Shown in pieces: positions 11,346-21,558 of a DNA stretch of 64,000 nucleotides (positions are counted from its first letter, which is position 1; each line of letters begins with the position of its first letter). A program made the translations under genes and the position numbers. Under the pieces are notes generated by a model, which worked only from the letters and a program-made list of their open reading frames with translations, was not told the DNA's origin and made no database searches. The stretch covers positions 39,183,744-39,247,743 of the forward strand of contig OW804096.1 of the NCBI GenBank assembly GCA_942159475.1, in the 5' to 3' direction. This DNA is from Sthenelais limicola (Eukaryota > Annelida > Polychaeta > Phyllodocida > Sigalionidae).

Positions 11346-13308
11346 CCAATGCTTCCATGGTATCCGGCTCTGGTTTCAGGGGTGCATTTGGGTTTGGAGT
11401 CACACATGTTTCCCCACATACAATATCAACATCATCTTCCCTCTGACTTTTCTTATATCTAACCAAATCATAACGTTTGCGTCTAATGTTAAATAATTTC
11501 TTTTTACCAATGCAGAATGCAGCGATTATCAAACCACATAGTGTTAACAAACCAATTGCATATGAAGTGTATTGCAAGCCGGGGTATTGGGCAGGAGTAG
11601 GTTTGGACAATTTATTAATCTGGGCATCAATGATACCCTGGAGTTCCCTTATCTGTATGGGAGGAATGCTCGGTAGGGGGGTAATTTTCGATAGCGTATC
11701 ATATTCTGGGGGCCAAAACATTGACACATTTCGTGTCAGATTCCATATGCCAGGGAGGGCCTCAAATTGAAGCACCTGTTGGGTGAAGGACTGTTCTATT
11801 GATTCCGATGTTCTACCCATAGTGTATGCTGGAAGAGATATGTAATCATTGTACCCCGTACACCCTTCCCCAAGATCAAGTATGGAAACGCGCTCCGTTA
11901 CTACTACGGTTTTAAGTTTCGACGGACCGGATGACGCTGCGCAGGTGACATGAATGGTAAGGTCATTTGTTGTGGAAATCAACCATTTCGCACCAAGAAG
12001 ATATTTAGCAGTAGGGTACTCATCAACTGGAGACAACTTGACTCGACAGAATCTCCGAATAAGATTCTGGTCTTTTGTAAACAAGGCGGACACACAGGAA
12101 GGTCTATGTGCCAATGACGAGATCGGATTGGTGAAAGAACAATATCCAATCTCAGCACGCACACATTTTTCGGCGTCGATCACTGCAAGGGGTAAGTATT
12201 TGGCTCCACCCCCTGAGATGGCCATGTAGGGGTACTCAACATCATATTCAGCTGAGGCGTACCTGCTTATATGCGGCGTTGGAACTGACACTATTCTGTA
12301 CAAGGAGTACAGAGCATCTCCTTCAATGAGAGGTACCATTGTCAATACATGAAACTTGTTGGAATCCGGCAGCAAAGCTGTTGCCAGGTTATTGTAGTAC
12401 CAGTTAACCTGTCCCCTAGGATCTGCGGGCAGAGACAGCCCTGTGGGCAGCTCTTTTTGTATTTGCAGTAGGACATTCTTCAGATTTCGTGGTTGCACTA
12501 ATGTTGATGGAAGCTGGCCCTGCAGGACTTCATGAATATCCCTTTGGATGGAACGAATCCCCAAGAAGGTGTCCCTGATGGAATTTGAAACCAGCCTCAT
12601 ATTATTTAACAACCGAGTAGTCAGCTGTTGGAATATGAGCATTGGGTGCACTTTTTTATGAAGGTCCTCAAATAACACTTTCACGTCGTCCGTCAGCTGA
12701 TTAACACGTGTAGCAAGTTGGTTGATGGAATTTCTGTTCCTTGTCACCTCAGCATTGGTCTTGTTTACCAGTGTGAGTGCCTGGGAAACTACATGAGCCA
12801 GTTCTGCTTGACTTCCACGTAGAAGATTTAATCCCCGCCTGACCTGCTTAAGGTCTCGGTCGGAGGAGACGCCAAACAGAGCAGACAGGAGGTCACCCAC
12901 AATAGGAATGACTGCTCTCTTGCTACGGCGTGACTGTACACTTGTAAGCCGCAAATTGTTGAATAGGTCATCCAGTTGCACTTGCTCCATATTCAGCTTT
13001 GTTAACTCTTGCATTAATGCATGTGACCATTCCCGCCGGAGATAGCGTATCGCCATCTTTGTCCCCTCCACCAGGTGTGATGTGTCCCTGGAGAGCAGCA
13101 TGTCGACTGTTCCCTGGAAATCCTCTAGATTTCTCCTCAGCCTTGTCACGTGTGCCTGGTACGGCTCAAGATCCAAGCTGAAACTTATGATCCAGCCGCT
13201 GTAAGAGGCATACACCGTCCCTGCAGGGACAAAGTGGACACCCGAGCTGGGCGAGGCATTCCCCGTCCACGGCACAGTGACTACACATATGAGCCACAGC
13301 AACTTCAT
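11305..13308 (-). CDS. env: Envelope-like class I fusion glycoprotein, intact
   Basis: A 667-codon uninterrupted ORF from the ATG at 13,308. The upstream in-frame ATG at 13,392 is rejected: a strong splice acceptor (CTATTTTCCAG at 13,316) lies just before 13,308, and a hydrophobic signal peptide (MKLLWLICVV) starts there. Residues 127-131 (RRSKR) form a furin-type cleavage site, followed by a hydrophobic Ala/Gly-containing fusion-peptide-like stretch (132-147). A heptad-like region lies at about 190-220, and cysteines at 382, 390, 405, 421, 456 and 483. A transmembrane segment at about 582-600 is followed by a basic cytoplasmic tail. N-glycosylation sequons occur at about 17, 182, 523 and 527. 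The layout matches Env of errantivirus-like elements and baculovirus F proteins. It would act at a membrane. The lack of any lesion beside a ruined pol is striking. Exact family is not verified. Confidence 0.85.
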   Translation of the reverse strand: MKLLWLICVVTVPWTGNASPSSGVHFVPAGTVYASYSGWIISFSLDLEPYQAHVTRLRRNLEDFQGTVDMLLSRDTSHLVEGTKMAIRYLRREWSHALMQELTKLNMEQVQLDDLFNNLRLTSVQSRRSKRAVIPIVGDLLSALFGVSSDRDLKQVRRGLNLLRGSQAELAHVVSQALTLVNKTNAEVTRNRNSINQLATRVNQLTDDVKVLFEDLHKKVHPMLIFQQLTTRLLNNMRLVSNSIRDTFLGIRSIQRDIHEVLQGQLPSTLVQPRNLKNVLLQIQKELPTGLSLPADPRGQVNWYYNNLATALLPDSNKFHVLTMVPLIEGDALYSLYRIVSVPTPHISRYASAEYDVEYPYMAISGGGAKYLPLAVIDAEKCVRAEIGYCSFTNPISSLAHRPSCVSALFTKDQNLIRRFCRVKLSPVDEYPTAKYLLGAKWLISTTNDLTIHVTCAASSGPSKLKTVVVTERVSILDLGEGCTGYNDYISLPAYTMGRTSESIEQSFTQQVLQFEALPGIWNLTRNVSMFWPPEYDTLSKITPLPSIPPIQIRELQGIIDAQINKLSKPTPAQYPGLQYTSYAIGLLTLCGLIIAAFCIGKKKLFNIRRKRYDLVRYKKSQREDDVDIVCGETCVTPNPNAPLKPEPDTMEALGARPSPFKKPLFA

Positions 13309-13315
13309 GCTGGCT

Positions 13316-13536
13316 CTGGAAAATAGAAAGAAGAGGAAAGAATAACCACTCTGGTTATATATATTTTCTTGTAATGGTGTATGCATGACCACTTACATCA
13401 TGCACACATCCATCTTCCTGCAAGCAAGAATGGGACAAATCCCCCAATGCATCCCTGAATCCTCTGGCTAGCTAAACCATTAGATTCCCTGAAGCATTAA
13501 CCAAGGCTGGCTAGGCCGTTGGTCCCCATAACTTAC
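13316..13536 (-). promoter_or_regulatory. Candidate env splice sites
   Basis: The acceptor CTTTCTATTTTCCAG ends at 13,316, eight bases before the env ATG. Two good GTAAGT donors lie upstream on the same strand, at 13,536 (inside the end of the upstream ORF) and 13,396. Either would remove a short intron (about 221 or 81 nt). A donor in the 5' leader is also possible. Confidence 0.6.
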
Positions 13537-14239
13537 TTGCAACAGAGGACACCAAGTTGTTCAACCAACCTGGGTCCTCCCCTGAGGACACAAGTTCCTC
13601 ACAAGAGTCCATATCCATCCGTCTCTGCTTTGAGGGAGGGGCAGGGGGTTCACGCTCCTCCAGCTCCTTCCTCTTGGCAGATTCCAGGGACTCTTCCTGG
13701 CGAGGAAGTTTCGCCACAGGTTCGGCCTGTGCTACTCCTCTCTCACCAGTGCTGCGTTTTCGACGCACGTCGCCATAAAATATGGCGGGTTGATTCCTCA
13801 GGTTATATCCTAGGCCAGGGTTTTCCACGGCAGGGTCCTGTCGCTTCTCTTCCTTGGCCTGGACCTGAGGTTGACCCAGCTCCATTTCGGAGTCTGGTCG
13901 TCCTGGCTGGTCTTCCGGCAGGTCCTCCCCCTTCTGTGCTTCCTGCACGGGGGCGGCATCACCTTGCGATGCCGGGGAGTCATTGACCTGCTTCATTTGC
14001 CTATCTTCCCTGTTTTTCTTCTTCTCGTTGTGTGTTCCTGGGTTAGTGTTGTTAATATTAATAAGTCTGGCCTGCCGCAGCGGTTGGATGCGCTCAGGCT
14101 CCTCTAATGTCTGACTTTTATGGTTGTAGATCATCAGGACCATTACTAGGTAAGCTTTCCAATCTTCTCCTGTTATCCTTGCCAGAATATCGGTTAGCAC
14201 CTTATGGCGCACCTCCTCAATTTCTTTTTCAGAAGGCAA
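13511..14239 (-). CDS. Accessory or Pol C-terminal ORF, basic and acidic blocks
   Basis: A frame open for 242 codons between the integrase stub and env. The first codon of the open stretch at 14,239 is TTG; the first ATG is at 14,143 (about 210 residues), so the true start is uncertain or made by splicing. The first third is helical (EEVRHKVLTDILARI). The middle is Gln/Glu/Pro-rich. GLGYNLRNQPAIFYGDVRRK resembles the YNLR-type tails that end some gypsy integrases. It then has Arg-rich blocks (RRKRSTGER, KQRR) and an acidic Trp-containing tail. Two readings fit: the C-terminal tail of Pol, or a separate nuclear or RNA-binding accessory protein. A GTAAGT donor lies within its last codons. Confidence 0.5.
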   Translation of the reverse strand: MPSEKEIEEVRHKVLTDILARITGEDWKAYLVMVLMIYNHKSQTLEEPERIQPLRQARLININNTNPGTHNEKKKNREDRQMKQVNDSPASQGDAAPVQEAQKGEDLPEDQPGRPDSEMELGQPQVQAKEEKRQDPAVENPGLGYNLRNQPAIFYGDVRRKRSTGERGVAQAEPVAKLPRQEESLESAKRKELEEREPPAPPSKQRRMDMDSCEELVSSGEDPGWLNNLVSSVASKLWGPTA

Positions 14240-14483
14240 CCAAGAGACAATGGTGTTGCTAAATCCTGTCCTGATCAGGCGTTAATATTATGGGGCATGA
14301 GCTCCATTTACATCACTAGCAATTTCTGCTAACATGATAACCATACTAAATGGCAGATCCCTTCCCAGAGGCTAATGCCTCTATACTTGTTGTTGTGGTA
14401 ATAGGTTTATCCCTCTTTGTTGTACATATTATATTCTGGAAATGAAATACTTGGTGCTTGGTGGAGTGACTCTGGCTGCAGAT

Positions 14484-14681
14484 GGGCACATAGCTATCCC
14501 AATGATACTTTAATTTTGGTTCTAGCAAAGTGTCAATGGGGGCCACAAGATCTCTTCCATGTACAAGGAAGAAAAAAGTGTGTTTAGTTGTTTCATTCAT
14601 GCTTGTGCAGTAGGCCATCAGTGCTGCCGGTATGCAAGCATCCCGATTAGACTGATCTTCCCTTATCGTCTTCGCTAGAAC
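14484..14681 (-). pseudogene. Integrase C-terminal fragment
   Basis: About 66 codons resembling the end of the gypsy integrase catalytic domain: a block like LPAALFAYRTS (here IPAALMAYCTS), then STGFTPFFLMFGR-like sequence (here FFFLVHGRD) and PIDTLLEPK. The DDE catalytic residues lie in the deleted part, so no integrase activity is expected. It joins directly to the RT fragment near 14,690 in another frame, which marks an internal deletion. Confidence 0.8.
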
Positions 14682-14700
14682 ATTTGAAGGACATCTTTGT

Positions 14701-14910
14701 GAATACACTGTTTCTAAGGTCAACACAAAAACGAATTCCTCCATCTTTCCTGCGAACAATTACCACAGGACATACCCATGGACGGGAGGAAGGTCGCATA
14801 ATGCCTGCTTCAAGCATGTCACCAATCTGTTTTGCCACCATATCTTGCTTAGACAGCAGACTTCCATAGCATCGCTGCTTTATTGGGGGTTCATCGCTTG
14901 TGTCTAGCAT
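14701..14910 (-). pseudogene. Reverse transcriptase N-terminal fragment
   Basis: About 70 codons of the RT fingers region: IKQR, then VAKQIGDMLEAGIMRPSSRP, PVVIVRRKDG and IRFCVD. This is the hallmark start of Ty3/gypsy RT. It stops right after FCVD, before the catalytic palm with the Y-x-DD box, and is broken by the junction with integrase sequence. Upstream, at about 14,920, it abuts leader repeats instead of protease. Confidence 0.85.
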
Positions 14911-14920
14911 ACTTGATTGT

Positions 14921-15410
14921 TTGCAATCTCAAAACTTCTACCTGTGTAATTGACAACAGGTAATCTTACTGAATCTGTACAACTGACTGTCCACCACTAT
15001 TTTCTAAATAATTGCAATTTGCAATCTTAAAACTTCTACCTGTGTAATTGACAACAGGTAATCTTACTGAATCTGTACAACTGACTGTCCACCACTATTT
15101 TCTAAATAATTGCAATAGGGAAACCTATCCACAACTATTTTCTATAGTGTGCAGTAATTACAATTGACACAGCTAATAATTATATAGTCCAAATAAGTTA
15201 CCCCAATTTGGAAACACAGCTTTAATAAAACACTGTCCACCACTATTATCTAAATAATTTCAATAGGGAAACTATCCACAACTATTTTCTATAGTTTGCA
15301 GTAATCACCATAGATAAAGCCAATAATTCTATAGTCAACAATTTGGAAACACAGCTCTTTATAAAACACCAGTTAATAATAATCAATCTTATTGAATCTG
15401 CACTACTATC
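14921..15410 (-). repeat. Repetitive leader of the LTR element
   Basis: A 98-bp unit (from TTGCAATCTCAAAACTTCTA) is repeated in tandem at 14,921 and 15,019. It is followed by a diverged unit of about 148 bp whose AGGGAAAC-TATCCACAACT core occurs at 15,117 and 15,265. No ORF. Confidence 0.8.
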
Positions 15411-16015
15411 AGGCTTTTTCTAATAGTGTACAACATTCCCTCTGCCTGTAAATAACGGACTTAATACAACAGACTTATATATCCATACTGACCCTCAGTA
15501 TAGAAACTTCATGGATCAGTGCACTTTTACTATAGCAGCCCCTATATAGATGGTGCTATAAATTCACGGTTAGGGAAGGCTTTCAATCAGGAGCAGGGAG
15601 AGGTAATGGGGGGATTGCAATGCAACACACTTCGTTCACACAATTCAGTTAAGTACACCAGTAACTTTTAATTAAATACAAGTAATCCGTCAGCACAAGT
15701 GAGTATTTGTACAGTCAAAAGTAAGCAATTATTAAATCACCCACAAGTAACTATCCAAACACAAACAAGTAACTATTTAGCAAGAAGTAAGTAATTATAT
15801 AGTCAGAAGTAAGCAATTATTCAATCACCAACAATTAACTATCCAATCACAAACAATTAGCTATTACAATATCCATTTACTAAACAGAAAAGTCAGATCA
15901 AGATATGTTGATATGTAGGAGAGGGTTACTTACATGTGTGATCCTAGTGATATCAATCCTGCACCAATTACCAATTCTGCACCAATCAATACCAATTAGT
16001 TGAATAGTTGAAAAG
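15411..16015 (-). other. Leader region next to the primer binding site
   Basis: AT-rich and non-coding, with degenerate AAGTAACTATCCAA/CAAGTAAGCAATTATTCAAT repeats at 15,660-15,870. It occupies the place of the 5' leader and packaging region. No gag-like frame. Confidence 0.5.
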
Positions 16016-16037
16016 TCGAATCCTGGTCACGGCACCA
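16016..16037 (-). other. Primer binding site, tRNA-His type
   Basis: On the plus strand this reads TCGAATCC-TGG-TCACGGCACCA, i.e. the 3' end of a tRNA with CCA. TCACGGCACCA matches the acceptor end of animal tRNA-His as I know it. It sits one base from the 5' LTR. Confidence 0.75.
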
Positions 16038-16038
16038 A

Positions 16039-16937
16039 TGTAACAAAGGTGTTAATTTGTACCCTTGTCAGCTGGTTAATTAATGAAGAAAGAAGTAGTT
16101 GAGTTGTAGAGATGTAGAGAGTCTTTTTAATTATTCTGATCTTCAATATATATATATAGATATAGTCCAATGTAGATACAAGTGGTTGTAGAATAGCAGT
16201 AGAAATGAAGTGGAAGTTTGATCGTATAAATATATGGTTAGTTAGACAATTTCTCCTTCCAGGTTTTGTGAGTGAGAAATGTCTGTAAACAGTGGAAGTG
16301 GCTTTCCCCAAATCTATCTGTCACTTACACAGATAGATTTCCAGCCAAACCTTCCAACTCCCTTGTGAATCTCTTACGGCCAGGTAAAGACTGCCCTATC
16401 TGTCCAACCCAACCGGGTATATACCGCTTGGATTAGACAGGGGGCCTACGTCATGGAATTCCTCAAATTCCTTTATTGCGCATGCGTGTGTCTATGCTAC
16501 GCTTGCGCAGAGACCCAGGAAGTGATGTCACAGACATTGTAACTAGAGAGAAACGGACCAACTGCATGGTTGAAGCGGTCCAGTCCCTCAAGTCAACACT
16601 CTCATAAACCCTTTGTATCCACCCATGGATTTCTGACACCTCAGCTGTCCCAATACCTGGTTCAGAGAGGTACAGAGTCATAAAATGAATATCAAAGTTA
16701 TTGAGTTCTCACGACTCACAACCCTAGAAGCAGGAAACCATCAAACCTAAACAGGGAGAGTATTTTTATTTAAAACTCTTTAAAATATCTTCGTGGCTTT
16801 TATGCACTGTTCTAATATAGATATTTCAACTCCCCCTGCTCACCACATGTCAATTAATACTAATTGATTTCCCTTAATTAATTAATATATAATTTCCCCC
16901 AATTAAACCATGTCTTAATACACAACCTTATTACACA
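16039..16937 (-). repeat. 5' LTR (899 bp)
   Basis: Direct repeat of 9,943-10,841 with equal length and no difference seen. It would carry the promoter of the element on the minus strand. The flank right of 16,937 differs from the internal sequence at 10,842, which fixes the boundary. Confidence 0.95.
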
Positions 16938-17607
16938 CAGTTAAAATACCTTAATACAGATAAAAGATAAATCTAGAGATCACCGGCTCATTTCTATTGT
17001 TTCTATTATTTACGAATTATAGATTGTCATTGTTCTTGTTCTTTGCAATAGTTGTAAGATTTTCCGACTGGTTGAAATTAAAATGTCAGTTGTCAATGTC
17101 TCTTCAGATTTTTCTAGGTAATACTAGAGTAACATACTATAAAGTGATTTATTGAGCCTGTCCCCACTCCCCTCCCCCCACACATATTTCCATTAGTAAT
17201 TCATCGTACTAACACATAGACCTAAGGCAGGCGGTGGGAATACCATCATTGAACCTTTCTGCCAATTAAAACAAATCCAAACAAAAAAACCTTGTTTGAT
17301 AGTGGTTCCTACAACTGTTCTTAAATATGAAAAAAATTGTTTCAATCAGCGGTGCAGACATTGACAGATATTGTGAACTATAAAAGTTGGCAGCTGACTA
17401 AACTAAGAGACAAGTTATTAAACAGACTATTACTTATCATAAGTATTATCCTTACCATTCATTATCAAACTGATCTTCTTTATCATTTCCACGCCATTAA
17501 CAGCACCCACGGATTAAAATTACAGATGGACGTAAAAATACAATTTACCTTCTAGAATCAATCAATAATATTGTATCTAAATCAAGATTGGACAAATTCA
17601 GCGGCCT
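16938..17607. other. Spacer right of the LTR element
   Basis: AT-rich, with no gene or recognised repeat. A 72-codon frame at 17,337-17,555 has no coding character. Confidence 0.4.
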
Positions 17608-17652
17608 GGTTGTCCACAACACCTTTCAGCCAGGCGGACAACCAAAAGTGAA

Positions 17653-17850
17653 TATACACTCTCCCGCGCAACGTATTCGCGCGATACGAAATTGGATACG
17701 ATTTTCTTGTCCCCACTTTTGATACGTTTTTTTTCGTCTCAGCGTATTCGCGCGGTGTTTTTCGTATCAGCGATTCGCGCAGCGTTTTTCGTATCGGCGG
17801 TTCGCGCAGCGTTTTTCGTATCAGCGATTTGTGCGCTCAGAAATCTATTT
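17653..17850. repeat. GC-rich inverted end, left, with CpG-rich tandem units
   Basis: Four to five imperfect units of about 27-30 bp containing TTCGCGCAGCGTTTTTCGTAT. The mirrored form lies at 28,430-28,630. It is very CpG-rich compared with its surroundings. Confidence 0.7.
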
Positions 17851-17879
17851 TTAGCGCAGTGGTAGCGTGGTGGGCCAGG

Positions 17880-18190
17880 ATTCAGGGGGGGACGGGGATG
17901 GTGAATTTCGCATGGGGGGCGGCAGGGTGAAAACGGAAAATATTCGCTTTAATTAATGGTTTGTTTCTATCCAGTATTATATTGCAATTAATGTACTGTA
18001 CTGTACCATGCTGTATGAAAAGAAAGATACATTATTATCTGCGAAATTGAAGCAAGAGAAAACAAAACAATGGTTACATTATATATACAGTTATTATATT
18101 TATTATTCATTTCAAAGTCCAGTAACATATACGATATAACACTTCCATTGCATGATATACATACAGATAAGCGCATTAAAACTGAATAAT
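17880..18190. repeat. Subterminal sequence shared with 8,850-9,200
   Basis: A G-rich stretch (GGGGGGCGGCAGGGTG) and then AATTGAAGCAAGAGAAAACA followed by TGGTTACATTATATA. It parallels 8,870-9,010 in order and spacing. Confidence 0.6.
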
Positions 18191-20190
18191 ACTGAGGTTA
18201 AAACCTGAGTCATAAAAAAATCAATTAGAAATGTCTCCGCAGTTTTCTGACATTAAAACGCGTCACAAAAAACCCTGAATTGACGCCCATAATGACAAGA
18301 AATGTCCATATATATCTGCTGTATACATATCCTTATTATGAGGTAAATATTTCACCTTAATCCTCGTATATAGGCATTGACAAACCTGACTCCAAAAACG
18401 CTTAAAATTATATATCATAACAGCGTTATATATACAGGGATGCCAGTCAGGGGTTGAAAAAATAATGGAACTAGAGTATCCTAACCCATATGACGGAAAA
18501 CACTCTTGAAATGGTGTATTTGAGATGAATAAATACAATAATGAATGTTAAATGCTAAATGAACATTAAGTATTAACATGTATCTAAACACCACTGGGCG
18601 ATCATAGTTGGTCCCCGCTCTCTGTACGTCAGACAAGACATTCCAGCTTGCCTTATAGGCTGAGACACTATGTTAGGTACATAAACACTATCTTTTCAGG
18701 CATCCCAGATATCTTTGTATTTCTCCTATACAGGTTCAGCCAATGTATACATAATATCAGAGCTTATAACCATGTTTGTCTCTTAAAACTTTAAGTACTA
18801 TTACCAAGTATAACTAACAACATCAGGAATAAAGTGTAGACAGCCACATTTTGAAAAGTGTCCATACTATGACACCGATGACCTATAGTCAGTCAAGGAG
18901 AACGGGTCTACTACTTGGGTTACCTCCCGGCTATGGAGAGGGGTGCGCCGAAGGTTTCTCAGTGGAAAACAAGCAGTCTAATCTTCCATTAAACTTTTTT
19001 TTTAAAGAAGACACATGGAATTTAGCTCGGGGAGGCCCCCGGTCTTTGTTGGAACAAGGCCTGCCGCCTATACCCCACTCCTGACGGGCACAGGGTGTCT
19101 CAAAGCGTTGGCATATGCTCCCGGTTTCTGGCCTTACTTGGGCTGGGTAGATATTCAACAATGCTAAAATACATATGTATTATGATATAAAAATGAAAAT
19201 ATGGGATTTAATGGAGAAGAAAACTGGTTAATGTTATGGAGATTATGAATATTATTGGAAGTATGGACATAATGGAAATTCATTAATTCATGGAAGACTG
19301 GCATCCCTGTATATAGAATCCCTCACCTATCCACATATATAATTGAACAAAAATATAATGCAATATCATGCATCTAAGACTGAACAGAAAACTGAGGTTA
19401 ACCTACGGATAACATAATTTTTAAAGCTTGTACCACATACATGTCATGTTAAATAACTGTTACAAATTACCTTTAAAATGATGTTAATAGCCAACATACA
19501 ATTTTTAAATGGCATTGGCCATGTCCTAGAACCATTGTCCAACCTGAGTGAACAGCAATACACAATGTATTTCTGTCTTTGAGTGATATAAGCACTGAAA
19601 TCTTGAGAAGTACTCTAACCTTATTAAACATTAATCAAGCTTAGTATTTAAAATAACGCATTCGTTGGTAGTAGAAATCTATATTTTCAAGGAATAAAAA
19701 TACAATAATATCATGGGTAACGCTGCCTGAGATTCATAACAGCTTAGGACGAAACACACTTGTCCAATAGATCAAATAAACCTTGTTACACAATGTTGAA
19801 GAACTATTGAATTTGGCTGGCCCTGCGTGCCTACTACTTCCTAAGACCATGGAAAAACACAGAACTGAAAGGACCTAAAATTATTATATATAACTTATAA
19901 TTCTAGAAATACAAGTTTGTACAAAACATTTTAAGTCTGAAATACCTATAATAATTATCATCTCTGTTTAAAATAAGGCTTCAAAATTCATTCTAGATGT
20001 ATACCTTCAAACCATTTTTTGTTCTCAGAATGAGAGAAATCACATTGCGTTGCCCTATATAATCATGGTTTTTTATCTACAGTTCCATTTGCATTTTGCA
20101 TCTATACACTAGATTGAGAAGGACAACCCTAATGATCCTTATTAGAGTGGAATATTCTTTCTAGGGGCAGGGTCACAATCATAGTGGCTG
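18191..20190. other. Non-coding interior
   Basis: AT-rich. A less AT-rich patch at 18,880-19,150 has open frames on both strands (77 codons plus, 76 minus) but no recognisable domain. Nothing else is supported. Confidence 0.35.
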
Positions 20191-20336
20191 CTAACTGTTG
20201 TCGATTCTGGCATCCCAGGCCTGCTTGGCCCAGTAGTTTAATTTGGATCCAGCAGCCCGCAGGTTGTTGCAAATAGCAATGGGTATCACCAAATCAATGT
20301 CCTTCTCTTCATTTCGCCTGGTGGTCTTGACTGCCT
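20191..20336 (-). CDS. Last coding exon of a 96-residue protein, unknown
   Basis: A 146-nt exon bounded by the acceptor ATTATAATTACAG and a TAG stop at 20,191-20,193. Joined in phase 1 to the exon at 25,461-25,605, it restores a Glu codon and adds 47 residues: a basic/acidic segment (KTTRRNEEKDIDL), then VIPIAICNNLRAAGSK and an aromatic end (LNYWAKQAWDARIDNS). The exact phase match, the consensus splice sites and the lack of stops argue for a genuine gene. No domain is recognised. The charged N-terminal half and LKLQQE-type helix suggest a small coiled-coil or DNA-associated protein, which is inference only. Confidence 0.6.
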
Positions 20337-20344
20337 CTGTAATT

Positions 20345-21527
20345 ATAATGAAACAGGAAAAGTGTTAATCAAATTAAATATTTTCTTCACTAATTGTTAC
20401 CAGTATATATACATATGGTATATTAATTTGTGACTAATATTTTTAATATTAATTTGATAATCATTTAACTCGTAAGATAAGGTGGACAGCACAAGGGCCT
20501 TGAATTCCTTGAAATTCATGGAATATTAATGCTGCTGCTCTTAGACTTAGTAAGTCTCTGATTTTTGTTTTGTTTGCACACCCGCCTGTATATATACGTA
20601 CACTTTTGTATGCCTTACTTGTACCTTATTCTTATCGTGTATTATGTACTCTATCGTGTATTATGTAGTTTACTAGTCAACTGATATCACCAATTGCCAT
20701 TATTACTATTGTATCAGTATCTATTCCAAAACCGATGGGGTATTCGGAAGAGCTGTGACTATCACAGACAATATTCCTTTTCCATTCTTCTTCTTTTAAT
20801 TTAACCCATACGATTGTATATGTGAAATGGAAATAAAATCTTATTTACTAAGATCTTAATACTAATAATAAAAACTTTAAAAAAGTGATAACTAAAGAAA
20901 TTATTCGGAAAACTAAATCCGTTTTATACCCAAACTAGAAAGCCTGTTAATTATAAACTGATCAAAATTGATTTTGATGACAAAATATCAAATTAAAATA
21001 CAGAACTCTTTCCCTATAAGGTTCGAAATTCCAATATGGCCGCTCATCAGAAAAGAAAGGCTTGAAATTTGAGAACTAGGTTTCTCGTCTACACTGAATA
21101 GGACGTTAAAAGCTATGTTTTCAAGTCAAAACATATTTATTATGAAAAATATTCACTAGAAAGGTGTTTGAAGCCTAACATAGACATAGTTGCCATTTAT
21201 TTCCTGGTGGCGCCCCGCTTAGTAGGCTACAACACTTGTGTAAAGTAGGCCTATTCCCAGATTTCGAAGCACCCGTTTGCTCGATGTACAAGACTTTTCG
21301 CCTGACAGTACACATCATTGGACAGGAAATCGTCCAAGCTTTCATTTGATATAAGATATGTTCCTGAATTCTTATTATTAGTCGTTCTGGCCTATCTTTC
21401 ATCCAGACGCAATATTTTAGGACGTAACGTCACCTACTGGCACATACTTTAGTTACGCGTCCTTAACAACGCTTTTTCCCGCTTACAGAGCTCGGTGTGT
21501 GTCAGCCATTTTATATACAGTTAGTGT

Positions 21528-21558
<31 letters not shown>

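Larger units (their letters stand above)
9943..16937 (-). mobile_element. Defective env-bearing Ty3/gypsy-type LTR retrotransposon
   Basis: A 6,995-bp insertion, transcribed on the minus strand. In element order it holds a 5' LTR (16,039-16,937), a primer binding site, a 1.1-kb repetitive leader, an RT fragment fused to an integrase fragment, an extra ORF, an intact envelope-like gene, a polypurine tract and a 3' LTR (9,943-10,841). Gag, protease, most of RT, RNase H and the integrase core are absent, so it cannot mobilise itself. The LTRs read as identical over 899 bp, which implies recent insertion. No matching target duplication is seen: the left flank ends ATACA and the right flank starts CAGTT. 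Confidence 0.9.

Noticed and set aside
11060..11446. A 128-codon plus-strand ORF with three near-identical 29-residue repeats
   Set aside because: The repeat period is a multiple of three, so openness follows from the env-strand tandem repeat. It is antisense to env and has no start context.
13309..13392. Upstream ATG of env adding 28 residues
   Set aside because: A strong splice acceptor and the signal peptide both point to the ATG at 13,308. The upstream part reads as intron.
16016..16037. A possible tRNA gene 3' end
   Set aside because: Only the tRNA 3' half-stem with CCA is present, next to an LTR, so it is a primer binding site and not a tRNA gene.
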